The position numbers and the translations under genes are program-made. Shown here piece by piece: positions 1-6,602 of a stretch of 8,336 nt of DNA (its first letter is position 1; each line of letters opens with the position of its first letter). The stretch comes from Chitinophagaceae bacterium (GTDB lineage: Bacteria; Bacteroidota; Bacteroidia; Chitinophagales; Chitinophagaceae), in the NCBI GenBank assembly GCA_947461645.1, contig CANHMN010000065.1:1-8336 (forward strand), given 5' to 3'. The notes under the pieces were generated by a model, which saw nothing but the letters and a program-made list of their open reading frames with translations, did no database searches and was not told the origin of the DNA.

Positions 1-10
1 AATACCAATA

Positions 11-355
11 ATGGAAACAATCAATAAAAATCCGGTTCTTTTTACACGCTCAGCTTCTGTTGAAATTGAAAGATTGATCAAAGAAGACAGTTCTACCAAT
101 GGCAAAATGCTCAGAGTTGGTGTCAAAGGTGGTGGCTGCAGCGGCATGACCTATATTCTTGAGTTTGATGTTCAAAAAGACAATGACCTTGTTTACCAGG
201 AAAATGGATTTAGCTTTTTGATGGACAAATCGCATAGTATTTATTTGATGGGAATGGAAGTAAACTGGGAGGGAGGATTAAATTCCAGAGGTTTTACTTT
301 TACCAATCCCAATGCTAGCAGCACCTGCGGTTGCGGTACAAGTTTTGCAGTATAG
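11..355 (+). CDS. HesB/IscA-family (A-type) iron-sulfur cluster carrier protein
   Basis: Small cytoplasmic A-type carrier that in this family receives Fe-S clusters from a scaffold and passes them to apo-enzymes. The 114-residue length is normal. The three conserved cluster-ligand cysteines are all present: C43 in the GGGCSG motif, and C106 and C108 in the C-terminal CGCG motif. The region between them, including the N91-S92-R93-G94-F95 stretch before the CGCG motif, follows the usual A-type pattern. The ATG at 11 gives the expected N-terminus, which runs straight into the first helix. The bases TAATG at 9-13 form a possible stop/start overlap with an upstream gene in another frame, so this may be the last gene of an Fe-S operon; only 10 bp are visible, so that is inference. 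A strong terminator follows 27 bp after the stop. The family assignment is sure; whether the gene should be called iscA, sufA or erpA cannot be decided here, so no symbol is given. Confidence 0.95.
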   Translation: METINKNPVLFTRSASVEIERLIKEDSSTNGKMLRVGVKGGGCSGMTYILEFDVQKDNDLVYQENGFSFLMDKSHSIYLMGMEVNWEGGLNSRGFTFTNPNASSTCGCGTSFAV

Positions 356-382
356 ATCACAATCTAATAATGTCTTTAAAGT

Positions 383-414
383 AAAAAGCCGCTTCGATGA
401 GAAAGCGGCTTTTT
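383..414. terminator. Bidirectional intrinsic terminator between the IscA-family gene and secDF
   Basis: Perfect 12-bp inverted repeat AAAAAGCCGCTT (383-394) and AAGCGGCTTTTT (403-414) around an 8-nt loop. The stem core is GC-rich, and a T-run ends the hairpin on both strands. It therefore serves the plus-strand IscA-family gene (stop at 355) and the minus-strand secDF gene (stop at 436), which converge here. Confidence 0.93.
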
Positions 415-435
415 GTTGTGTTTGTGATTATTAAA

Positions 436-3402
436 TTAAAGCTCAGGAGCAACTTCTTTTTTTCTTTTCTCTGAAGCAGCACCCAATGGTTTGTCTTTTG
501 CAAAATCAACAAGAATTGGAGCTCCAACAAAAATAGAGGAGTAGGTTCCTGTGATTACACCAATCAACATCGCAAATGCAAATCCACGTGTTACCTCGCC
601 ACCGAAAATGAACAATATCAAGATGGTTAAGAATACAGTCAATGATGTCATTACCGTACGACTAAGGGTATCGTTAATAGCTTTGTTGATGATGGTAATT
701 TTGCTTTCACCTTTCATGTCTCTGCTGTATTCACGAATCCTGTCAAATACAATAACGGTATCGTTCATCGAGAAACCAATAACTGTCAATATAGCGGCGA
801 TAAAGTGCTGGTCTATTTCTAGCGGGAAAGGAACTACATCTTTAAAGAAAGAGAAAACAGCAAGGGTAACCAATACGTCATGAAGCAAGGTAAGGATTGT
901 ACCCAAAGAATATCTCCAGTCACGGAACCTCATGAAAATGTACAAGAAAATGATGAGCATTGCAAAAATAGTTGCTCTTACAGCTCCGCTTTTCAAGTCA
1001 TCAGAGATGCTTGGTTGAACTGTTGTAGAACTTTGAATGTTGTTCTCAACAAAATCATTATAACTAGTTTGAGCAGGCAATGAATTTTTCAAACCTTCGA
1101 ATAACCTTGACTGTACCAAACTGTCTGCATTGTCCTGACCTTTAAGGTAAGATGTGGTAATATTTATGTGTTTACCATCCTGGCCTACAGTTTTCAAAGT
1201 GATATTGTCACCATCAAGCGCTTTTTTGAGGTTACTTCTGAAAGCATCATTTGCTTCGATCTTCTTGTCAAAGGCAATAGTATAGCTTCTTCCACCTTTA
1301 AATTCAACGCCTTCATGAAATCCATTGAAGAAGGATGCAATACCTGCTAGTAGGATAAGAGTAGAAATGAAATAGGCTACTTTTCTGTACTCAATGAACT
1401 TATAGTTAGCGTGTTTAAAAATACGCTTGGATAGAGCAGTGAAATAGTTAAAGTGTCTTTGTTTGTTGGTCCAGAATTCTGTAATTAATCTAGAAACCAT
1501 AATTCCGCAGAACAAAGAAAGCAAAATACCGATGATTTGGGTAGTTGCGAAACCAAGAACTGGACCCAGACCAAAGTAAGCAAGTATGATTGCAGTTAAC
1601 AAGGAAGTTACGTGAGCATCAATCACCGGAGCAAGTGAACGCTGGTAACCATCATCAACTGCCTGTTGGTATGACTTTCCTTTAGAAAGTTCTTCTTTGA
1701 TTCTTTCAAAAATAATTACGTTGGTATCAACCGCCATACCGATAGTGAGTACCAAACCTGCAATACCCGCAGCTGTTAGGGTGAAACCCAATGCAGTTAA
1801 CACCCCAATGGTAAACAATAGGTTTAATATCAATGCAATGTTGGCAACCCAACCGCCATTGTTGTAATAAATGAGCATTAATCCGAAAATAACAAGGAAG
1901 GCAATCAAGAATGCCATAATACCACCGTTAACTGCTTCTTTACCAAGTGTAGGTCCAACAACTTGCTCAGCTACAATTTTGGCAGGAGCATCCAGTTTAC
2001 CTGACTTAAGAATATTGGCAAGATCCTGTGCTTCTTCAATGGTGAACTTACCAGATATTTCAGAGTTTCCGCCTTCAATTGGTCCGTTTACATTTGGTGC
2101 ACTATACACTACATCATCCAAAGCAATAGCAATAGGACGACCTACATTTTTAGCGGTAAGTTTAGCCCAAACTTTACTACCTACGTTGTTCATAACCATT
2201 TTGATGGCAGGCTTACCCATTTGGTCAAAATCTTGTTTGGCTTCTTCAACAGCATCACCTTCTAGTGGAGCTTTTTCAGAACCAGGAAGGGTCTTCACCG
2301 CATAAAGAGGGAAGAATCTCAAGTTTCCTTTAGCTGCTTTTTCTTCAATACCGTAAAGGAATTTGATGTTGGATGGAAGAGCGTTTTTTACTACATCATT
2401 GTTGATATAACTGTTGAAAAGTCCTGTATCCTTCAAAGCAACATTACCAATTGCGGCTGCATAAAAGCGTTTGCCGGTATTGTCGGTTTGTACATCAATT
2501 GGGTTGATAACTTTAAAGAAAGGATTCTCATTTTGCTTTGATAGCAACGAATCTTTAGCCTTAGCTGTATCAGTTGCTGTAACGCCATTGAGGTAATTCT
2601 TTAAATTGTCATCTGCAGTTTTAAGCGAATTGGCAATTTCATCAATTTGATAAACTTCCCAAAACTGAAGGTTTGCTGAAGATTGTAAGAACTTACGAAC
2701 CCTAACTGGATCATTAACTCCAGCAAGTTCAACATTAATTACTCCTTTATTTTCATCCAAATTGATGTTAGGTTGAGCAACACCGAATTTATCGATACGC
2801 TTAACCAATATCTTGTAAGTTTGATTGATAGCACCTTTAGCGATGTTTCTTATTTTTTGGATTACTTCGTTATCGCTGTCAGTAATTTTTACGTCTTTAC
2901 CTGGTCCTGCAAATAATGAAGACAACTTACCACCGCCATTTTGTTTTACGAAGGCGTCAGTAAACAAAGTAATATAGTCTGATTCGCTGTTTGACTTTTG
3001 TGCTGTAGCGGTATTTAGAGCAGCAATCAACTGAGGATTGTTGGGGTTGTTACTCAAAGACTTTATCATGCCTTGCAGACTAACGTCCATGGTAACACTC
3101 ATACCACCTTGAAGATCCAAGCCAAGGTTCAGCTCATTCTCCTTACATTTTTGGTAGGTAGTTCCAACCACAGGATAAATACTTTTATCTTTTGTGCTGT
3201 CGAGGATTTTTTGCGTTTTGATTTTTACAAGGGCCTCTTTTTCCTCGGGGGAGAGGTTGGGGTTTTGTTTCTTTACCAACTTTTCGGCCTGAGCCTTCAC
3301 TTCATTTTCATAATTGCGAACCACCCAAGTGTACGACAATTCCCAAAGAGAGATTGAAATCAGCGCAATAGTGAAAAACCAAATTAATCCTTTCAGTTTC
3401 AT
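436..3402 (-). CDS. secDF: Fused protein translocase subunits SecD-SecF
   Basis: Inner-membrane subunit that uses the proton-motive force to help pull preproteins through SecYEG. The 988 residues contain SecD followed by SecF. SecD half: TM1 at about 6-26, a charged helical linker at about 31-75, the LGLDLQGG signature at 93-100, the periplasmic P1 head to about 485, then five membrane segments at about 492-639. D559 in GMAVDTNVIIFERIKEE is the conserved TM4 aspartate of the proton path. SecF half: membrane segment at about 674-693, GVEFKGG at 698-704, a periplasmic domain to about 800, then five segments to about 966. D881 in GFSMNDTVIVFDRIRE and R915 in LSRTVMTS match the essential Asp/Arg pair known from Thermus SecDF. 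The tail (about 969-988) is basic and cytoplasmic. The ATG at 3402 gives a correct TM1 start. Fusion of the two subunits is normal in Bacteroidota. The gene stands alone; its partner yajC is encoded about 2.4 kb upstream on the same strand, in a separate unit. Confidence 0.98.
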   Translation of the reverse strand: MKLKGLIWFFTIALISISLWELSYTWVVRNYENEVKAQAEKLVKKQNPNLSPEEKEALVKIKTQKILDSTKDKSIYPVVGTTYQKCKENELNLGLDLQGGMSVTMDVSLQGMIKSLSNNPNNPQLIAALNTATAQKSNSESDYITLFTDAFVKQNGGGKLSSLFAGPGKDVKITDSDNEVIQKIRNIAKGAINQTYKILVKRIDKFGVAQPNINLDENKGVINVELAGVNDPVRVRKFLQSSANLQFWEVYQIDEIANSLKTADDNLKNYLNGVTATDTAKAKDSLLSKQNENPFFKVINPIDVQTDNTGKRFYAAAIGNVALKDTGLFNSYINNDVVKNALPSNIKFLYGIEEKAAKGNLRFFPLYAVKTLPGSEKAPLEGDAVEEAKQDFDQMGKPAIKMVMNNVGSKVWAKLTAKNVGRPIAIALDDVVYSAPNVNGPIEGGNSEISGKFTIEEAQDLANILKSGKLDAPAKIVAEQVVGPTLGKEAVNGGIMAFLIAFLVIFGLMLIYYNNGGWVANIALILNLLFTIGVLTALGFTLTAAGIAGLVLTIGMAVDTNVIIFERIKEELSKGKSYQQAVDDGYQRSLAPVIDAHVTSLLTAIILAYFGLGPVLGFATTQIIGILLSLFCGIMVSRLITEFWTNKQRHFNYFTALSKRIFKHANYKFIEYRKVAYFISTLILLAGIASFFNGFHEGVEFKGGRSYTIAFDKKIEANDAFRSNLKKALDGDNITLKTVGQDGKHINITTSYLKGQDNADSLVQSRLFEGLKNSLPAQTSYNDFVENNIQSSTTVQPSISDDLKSGAVRATIFAMLIIFLYIFMRFRDWRYSLGTILTLLHDVLVTLAVFSFFKDVVPFPLEIDQHFIAAILTVIGFSMNDTVIVFDRIREYSRDMKGESKITIINKAINDTLSRTVMTSLTVFLTILILFIFGGEVTRGFAFAMLIGVITGTYSSIFVGAPILVDFAKDKPLGAASEKRKKEVAPEL

Positions 3403-3438
3403 GTGTGAGTGTTTATTTTTTTACTTGATACTTGAAAC

Positions 3439-3479
3439 CTGAATTTTAGCCTAAAATGGAAAGTTTAGGTTTTATTCAG
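3439..3479 (-). promoter_or_regulatory. Inverted repeat in the secDF leader
   Basis: Two nested arms: CTGAAT (3439-3444) pairs with ATTCAG (3474-3479), and CCTAAA (3450-3455) pairs with TTTAGG (3464-3469), with an 8-nt apical loop and an asymmetric internal loop (5 and 4 nt). AAACCT at 3435-3440 can also pair with AGGTTT at 3467-3472, which would compete with both arms. The structure begins 37 nt upstream of the secDF start codon and lies inside the predicted leader. It has no following U-tract on the minus strand, so it does not look like an ordinary terminator. A regulatory role is inference. Confidence 0.45.
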
Positions 3480-3580
3480 TATTTCAATGGTTTTAGTTTT
3501 GGCGAAAGAACAATCGATTTCTATAAATAAATCAATTCGCTTTCAATTGGTTATTAATAAGTTAATACTATTAAAGTGTG

Positions 3581-3588
3581 CAAATATA
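3581..3588 (-). promoter_or_regulatory. Predicted secDF promoter, -7 element
   Basis: CAAATATA on the plus strand reads TATATTTG on the minus strand, an exact match to the Bacteroidota -7 consensus TAnnTTTG. No good -33 TTTG box is seen at 17-19 bp spacing. A start near 3577 would give a leader of about 175 nt before the secDF ATG. The identical octamer lies upstream of nusB. Confidence 0.5.
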
Positions 3589-3615
3589 AGGCAAAATAGT
3601 ATTGAAAGGGTGGTG

Positions 3616-3672
3616 TTATCCCTAAAAAAACTGATTACCCTAAGCCCCTTTGATTACTAAAAGCGGGGGCGC
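3616..3672. repeat. Three short repeats with 19-bp phasing and a GC-rich imperfect hairpin
   Basis: TTATCCCTAA (3616), TTACCCTAA (3635) and TTACTAA (3654) start at exactly 19-bp intervals. The second and third lie within TGATTAC (3632-3638 and 3651-3657). An imperfect hairpin overlaps them: GCCCC (3644-3648) pairs with GGGGC (3666-3670), and TTT with AAA inside, with a bulge. The patch sits just upstream of the secDF -7 element on the minus strand. A binding site is possible but the repeats are short and degenerate. Confidence 0.3.
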
Positions 3673-3764
3673 TAAATTCAAGAAATTATTTTGTTATTGC
3701 AATGTTTTAGACTCTTTTTTACAATTTATTTCCTTTTTCACTGAAATATTAAATTCTATTCAAT

Positions 3765-3808
3765 CATTTGAGTATTAACATGAATCATATATCATTATAT
3801 TTCAAATG
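3765..3808. promoter_or_regulatory. Dyad upstream of the aminotransferase promoter
   Basis: CATTTGA (3765-3771) and TCAAATG (3802-3808) form a perfect 7-bp inverted repeat with a 30-bp spacer. A smaller dyad, ATGA (3780) and TCAT (3792), lies nested inside. The right arm falls in the -33 region of the predicted promoter for the gene starting at 3839, where a regulator would act. In such AT-rich DNA a chance dyad is possible. Confidence 0.3.
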
Positions 3809-3826
3809 GAATTGTTCGCAAGACAT

Positions 3827-3834
3827 TAGTTTTG
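3827..3834 (+). promoter_or_regulatory. Predicted aminotransferase promoter, -7 element
   Basis: TAGTTTTG matches TAnnTTTG exactly. It ends only 4 nt before the first in-frame ATG (3839), so transcription would begin at about 3838. The mRNA would be nearly leaderless if translation starts at 3839, or have a leader of about 10 nt if it starts at the in-frame ATG at 3848. No clear -33 TTTG box is seen. Confidence 0.45.
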
Positions 3835-3838
3835 CCAC

Positions 3839-5041
3839 ATGCAAGAAATGGATTTGTCTTCCTTACTAACAAGGTTCAAGGAACCTGAAACCCTTAAAAT
3901 GGCCAAATTGGGCAGAGAACTTCGAGCCCAAGGTTTTGATATTACCGATTTAAGCCTAGGTGAACCGGACTTTGATACACCTCAACACATTAAGAAGGCT
4001 GCTATTGAAGCCATTGAACAGAATTTCAGTCATTACACACCTGTTGCAGGATATTTGGATCTTAGACAAGCCATTTGCGACAAACTTCAAAGAGACAACT
4101 CGCTTTTATTTTCTCCTGAACAAATTGTGGTTAGCACCGGAGCTAAGCAGTGTATTGCAAATTTGGTACTTGCTGTTGTTGATGCCGGAGATGAAGTAAT
4201 TATACCTACTCCTTATTGGGTAACCTACAGTGAAATCGTAAAGCTTGCAGGTGGAGTACCTGTTCTTGTAAAAACCAAAATGGAGAACGGTTTTAAAATC
4301 ACTCCTGAAGAACTTGAGGCAAACATCAGTGAGCGTACCAAATTGTTCATGTTTTCTTCTCCTTGTAATCCAACTGGTGCTGTTTATGCAGAAGATGAAT
4401 TACAAAAGCTCGCCCGTGTTTTTGAAAAACATCAGGATATATTGATCATGAGTGATGAGATTTATGAGTTTATCAATTACACAGGCAAACACTTCAGCAT
4501 AGCTCAAATACCTTCCCTTAAAAACCGTACTATTGTAATTAACGGTCTAAGCAAAGGATACGCCATGACGGGCTGGAGGTTAGGTTATCTTGCCGCTCCG
4601 GTTGACATTGCTAAAGCCTGTGATAAAATTCAGGGTCAATTCACAAGTGCAACTTGCTCCATCACACAACGCGCAGCCATTGCTGCTTTATCTGGCGATA
4701 TGCAACCCACACAAATGATGATTGAAGCTTTTAAAGACAGAAGAAATTTGGTTATGGAGCTTATCAATCAAATTCCAGGTGTTGTTTGCAGCGAACCTCC
4801 GGGTGCATTTTATATTTTCCCTGTGGTGAAAACTTTTTTAGGTAAAAAGACACCCGATGGAGAAACTATACATAACACTGATGAGCTATGCATGTTCCTT
4901 TTGAATAAAGCCCATGTGTCAACTGTAACTGGTTCGGCATTTGGAGAACCTGATTGCATAAGGATTTCGTTTGCCAACAGCATAGATAACATCAAGAAAG
5001 GTTTCGCTAAAATTAAAACAGCGTTGGATTCGCTTAGCTAA
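3839..5041 (+). CDS. PLP-dependent class I aminotransferase, probably aspartate aminotransferase type (Ib)
   Basis: Cytoplasmic fold-type I transaminase that moves an amino group between an amino acid and a 2-oxo acid using pyridoxal phosphate. All core residues can be read: SLGEPDFDTP at 39-48, TGAKQ at 100-104, N177 in SPCNPTG, D206 in SDEIY (binds the pyridine nitrogen), the Schiff-base lysine K239 in GLSKGYAMTGWRLGY with phosphate-binding R247, and the substrate-carboxylate arginine R375 in CIRISFA. The 400-residue length is typical of subgroup Ib aspartate aminotransferases, some of which also accept prephenate or aromatic substrates; exact specificity cannot be read here. The ATG at 3839 is the longest start, but M4 at 3848 is equally good by homology and fits the promoter position better. 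The gene is monocistronic, divergent from secDF, and its stop overlaps that of coaE by 8 bp on the opposite strand. Confidence 0.93.
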   Translation: MQEMDLSSLLTRFKEPETLKMAKLGRELRAQGFDITDLSLGEPDFDTPQHIKKAAIEAIEQNFSHYTPVAGYLDLRQAICDKLQRDNSLLFSPEQIVVSTGAKQCIANLVLAVVDAGDEVIIPTPYWVTYSEIVKLAGGVPVLVKTKMENGFKITPEELEANISERTKLFMFSSPCNPTGAVYAEDELQKLARVFEKHQDILIMSDEIYEFINYTGKHFSIAQIPSLKNRTIVINGLSKGYAMTGWRLGYLAAPVDIAKACDKIQGQFTSATCSITQRAAIAALSGDMQPTQMMIEAFKDRRNLVMELINQIPGVVCSEPPGAFYIFPVVKTFLGKKTPDGETIHNTDELCMFLLNKAHVSTVTGSAFGEPDCIRISFANSIDNIKKGFAKIKTALDSLS

Positions 5042-5636
5042 TGTTTATTGCTTTTGCTTTTTGCAAAAGTATATCGTGTAATTCTAAAACCTGAGTGGTT
5101 AAAAAAGTCTCCTCATTGTTGTTAATGATAAAATGGCATTTGTTCATTTTTTCCTTTTCATTCATTTGGCCTTTTATTCTCGCTATTGCTGCACTTTTGT
5201 CTAAATGATCGCGCTTCATTATTCTTTCAATTCTGACATCCTCCGGACAATTAACCCCAATGACAAAATCTAGGTGTTTGTCTGCACCGCTTTCAAAAAT
5301 AAGAGCGGCTTCTTTCAAGACATAAGGCGTTGTTTGTTCCATCATCCATCGTTCTGCATCTGCAATAGTGAAAGGATGAACAATTTTGTTGAGCGCAATT
5401 CTGATGTCTGGGTTTGTAAAAACTTTATCTGCGATGTATTTTCTATTTAGGGTCCCATCAAGGTAACTATCGGGGCCCAACAAATCTTTAATGGCTTCAA
5501 TGATTTCCTTTTTGTTGTTCATTAATCTTTTTGCTTCATTGTCTGCATAATAAACAGGTATACCCAAAGCATCAAAGAGGGTAGAGACTGTTGTCTTACC
5601 GCTACCAATTCCGCCAGTGATGCCTACTTTGAGCAT
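5034..5636 (-). CDS. coaE: Dephospho-CoA kinase
   Basis: Catalyses the last step of coenzyme A synthesis, ATP-dependent phosphorylation of the ribose 3'-OH of dephospho-CoA, in the cytoplasm. The 200-residue length is normal. The P-loop GGIGSGKT is at 8-15 directly after the first strand; D32 in YYADNEAKRL is the likely catalytic aspartate; H87-P88 in IVHPF, the KEAALIFESG segment at 108-117, the lid-type R142-D143, and R153 with Q157 in RIKGQ follow the family order. The ATG at 5636 gives the standard MLKVGITGGIG start. The gene lies downstream of the nusB-DUF1573-yajC operon on the same strand, but a hairpin terminator and a candidate promoter lie between, so it is probably its own unit. 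Its 3' end overlaps the convergent aminotransferase gene by 8 bp. Confidence 0.97.
   Translation of the reverse strand: MLKVGITGGIGSGKTTVSTLFDALGIPVYYADNEAKRLMNNKKEIIEAIKDLLGPDSYLDGTLNRKYIADKVFTNPDIRIALNKIVHPFTIADAERWMMEQTTPYVLKEAALIFESGADKHLDFVIGVNCPEDVRIERIMKRDHLDKSAAIARIKGQMNEKEKMNKCHFIINNNEETFLTTQVLELHDILLQKAKAINIS
5051..5069 (+). terminator. Possible 3'-end hairpin of the aminotransferase mRNA, inside coaE
   Basis: CTTTTGC (5051-5057) and GCAAAAG (5063-5069) form a perfect 7-bp stem with a 5-nt T loop, starting 9 nt after the aminotransferase stop at 5041. It lies within the last codons of convergent coaE. No T-tract follows on the plus strand, so it may mark an RNA 3' end rather than act as an efficient intrinsic terminator. 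Confidence 0.35.
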
Positions 5637-5655
5637 AAAGAATTTTACATTTAAC

Positions 5656-5686
5656 TAAAGATAAAAAGCAATTCCAAAAAAATAAA
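5656..5686 (-). promoter_or_regulatory. Candidate coaE promoter
   Basis: On the minus strand TATCTTTA (5663-5656) matches TAnnTTTG at all but the last position, and TTTA (5686-5683) lies 19 bp upstream where the -33 TTTG box is expected. A start near 5652 would give a leader of about 16 nt, close to the 18 nt predicted for nusB. Its place just after the yajC terminator supports it; the sequence match is only moderate. Confidence 0.4.
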
Positions 5687-5701
5687 GAGACAAAATAAAG
5701 A

Positions 5702-5747
5702 ATCAAAAATAAAAAAGTCCGTCGCAATTTTTAAAGGACGGACTTCA
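5702..5747 (-). terminator. Intrinsic terminator of the nusB-DUF1573-yajC operon
   Basis: AAGTCCGTC (5715-5723) and GACGGACTT (5737-5745) form a perfect 9-bp GC-rich stem around a 13-nt loop. On the minus strand it begins 20 nt after the yajC stop and is followed by a T-rich tail (about 5716 to 5702). The plus-strand tail is not T-rich. It separates yajC from coaE. Confidence 0.88.
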
Positions 5748-5764
5748 TAAATTAAAAGTTGAAA

Positions 5765-6103
5765 TTATTTTTTCTCCTCAGTAGCAACTTTATTGATGTT
5801 TGCGCTCCATTCCATACTTATTGCACTTCTTTCAATTTTGATGTAACTACCCGGGTTGATTTCGATACTCAATGTATTGTCGTCATTTATTTTGTTTACC
5901 GTTGCATGAATTCCAGCAATGGTTACAATTTTATCTCCTTTCTGTAAATTATCGATGAATTGCTTTTGTTGTTTTGCTTTTTTGGCTTGTGGACGAATCA
6001 TGAAGAAGTAAAATACCAAAATCATCATAACAAGTATGATAAGGGTTGATGTGCCGCCTTCGCCAGCTGCAGGAGCTTGAAGAAAAATGGGTTGATAAAG
6101 CAT
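5765..6103 (-). CDS. yajC: Preprotein translocase subunit YajC
   Basis: Small single-pass inner-membrane protein of the SecDF-YajC accessory complex of the Sec translocon. The 112 residues hold a short N-terminal stretch, one strongly hydrophobic membrane segment at about 20-36, then the typical IRPQ at 36-39 with a lysine-rich patch (41-47) on the cytoplasmic side, and the conserved LQKGDKIVTIAGIHATV region at 53-69. The family usually has a glycine after the GI pair in that motif, whereas here it reads GIHATV, a mild variation. The gene is third in the nusB operon, 46 bp after the DUF1573 gene with no promoter-like element in the gap, and is followed by a strong terminator. Its functional partner SecDF is encoded separately at 436-3402. 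Confidence 0.95.
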   Translation of the reverse strand: MLYQPIFLQAPAAGEGGTSTLIILVMMILVFYFFMIRPQAKKAKQQKQFIDNLQKGDKIVTIAGIHATVNKINDDNTLSIEINPGSYIKIERSAISMEWSANINKVATEEKK

Positions 6104-6149
6104 GGTTTAGTTTTTAATGTTGGTTGATGTATTATTAAAAAAGAATTGA

Positions 6150-6590
6150 TTAGTTTTCTGTAGTCTTTCCAATCACCGTTCCTTTGAGGTAAAGTTCATG
6201 AAATTCAGGATCAGCATTTGAGGTTATAGTAATGGCTTTGTTAACTTCTCCTGGTCTTCTTTCACTGTTGAAGGTTACTTTTATAAAACCAATTTCGCCG
6301 GGTTGTATGGGTTTCTCCGGTTTTTCGGGTACAGTACAACCGCAGCTTGCAGAGACATTAGAGATAACAAGTTGATTTTTGCCTGTATTTCTAAACCTGA
6401 AATTGTATTGAACCAATTCGCCTTCATTCACTTTTCCAAAGTCGTACATGCTGTCTATAATCTGAACTGTGGTTGGTTTGTTCAACATTTGTAATTCTGT
6501 TGCACTAAGTCCTTGAGATTTGTTCTTTTTTCTGAAATCGCAGGCGATTAAAACAATGGAGCAAATTAAAATTGATAAAAATGTTTTCAT
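6150..6590 (-). CDS. DUF1573-family lipoprotein
   Basis: Exported protein of unknown function. The N-terminus is a lipoprotein signal peptide: K2, a hydrophobic core at 4-16, and the lipobox LIAC with the lipidated cysteine at C17. The residues after it, DFRKK, lack the acidic run linked to surface export in Bacteroidota, so a periplasmic-facing anchor is more likely (inference). Residues about 38-140 form the DUF1573 domain, a predicted immunoglobulin-like beta sandwich, with YDFGKVNEGE at 49-58, the hallmark SASCGCTVP at 80-88 holding C83 and C85, and IQPGE further on. The length of 146 is typical. The gene sits 12 bp after nusB and 46 bp before yajC, an arrangement I recall as common in Bacteroidota. 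The CGC pair could bind metal or form a disulfide, but no role is established. Confidence 0.9.
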   Translation of the reverse strand: MKTFLSILICSIVLIACDFRKKNKSQGLSATELQMLNKPTTVQIIDSMYDFGKVNEGELVQYNFRFRNTGKNQLVISNVSASCGCTVPEKPEKPIQPGEIGFIKVTFNSERRPGEVNKAITITSNADPEFHELYLKGTVIGKTTEN

Positions 6591-6602
6591 GAACTGTAAA
6601 AA

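Larger units (their letters stand above)
3403..3838. other. Divergent intergenic region secDF / aminotransferase
   Basis: 436 bp without a convincing gene. It holds the secDF leader and promoter on the minus strand (3403 to about 3590), a short GC-rich patch with phased repeats (3616-3672), an AT-rich stretch in which I see nothing specific (about 3673-3760), and the dyad and -7 element of the aminotransferase gene (3765-3834). No small ORF with a recognisable product, no tRNA and no known riboswitch fold was seen. Confidence 0.7.

Noticed and set aside
595..1700. Possible essential-residue loss in SecDF (H597 in the DAHVTSL motif, where Asn is common)
   Set aside because: This position varies among Bacteroidota SecDF proteins as I recall them, and the proton-path residues D559, D881 and R915 are intact.
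1871..2305. 144-codon open frame on the plus strand, antisense to secDF
   Set aside because: It mirrors the coding pattern of secDF, matches no family I recognise and has no promoter. The same applies to the shorter antisense frames at 551-883, 880-1083, 1168-1350 and 3073-3357.
3403..3580. VemP-like regulatory upstream peptide for secDF
   Set aside because: There is no ATG on the minus strand in this leader and no GTG start; only rare TTG starts would remain, which is weak support.
3960..4199. 79-codon frame within the aminotransferase gene
   Set aside because: Out-of-frame shadow of a gene whose catalytic residues are all intact in the main frame.
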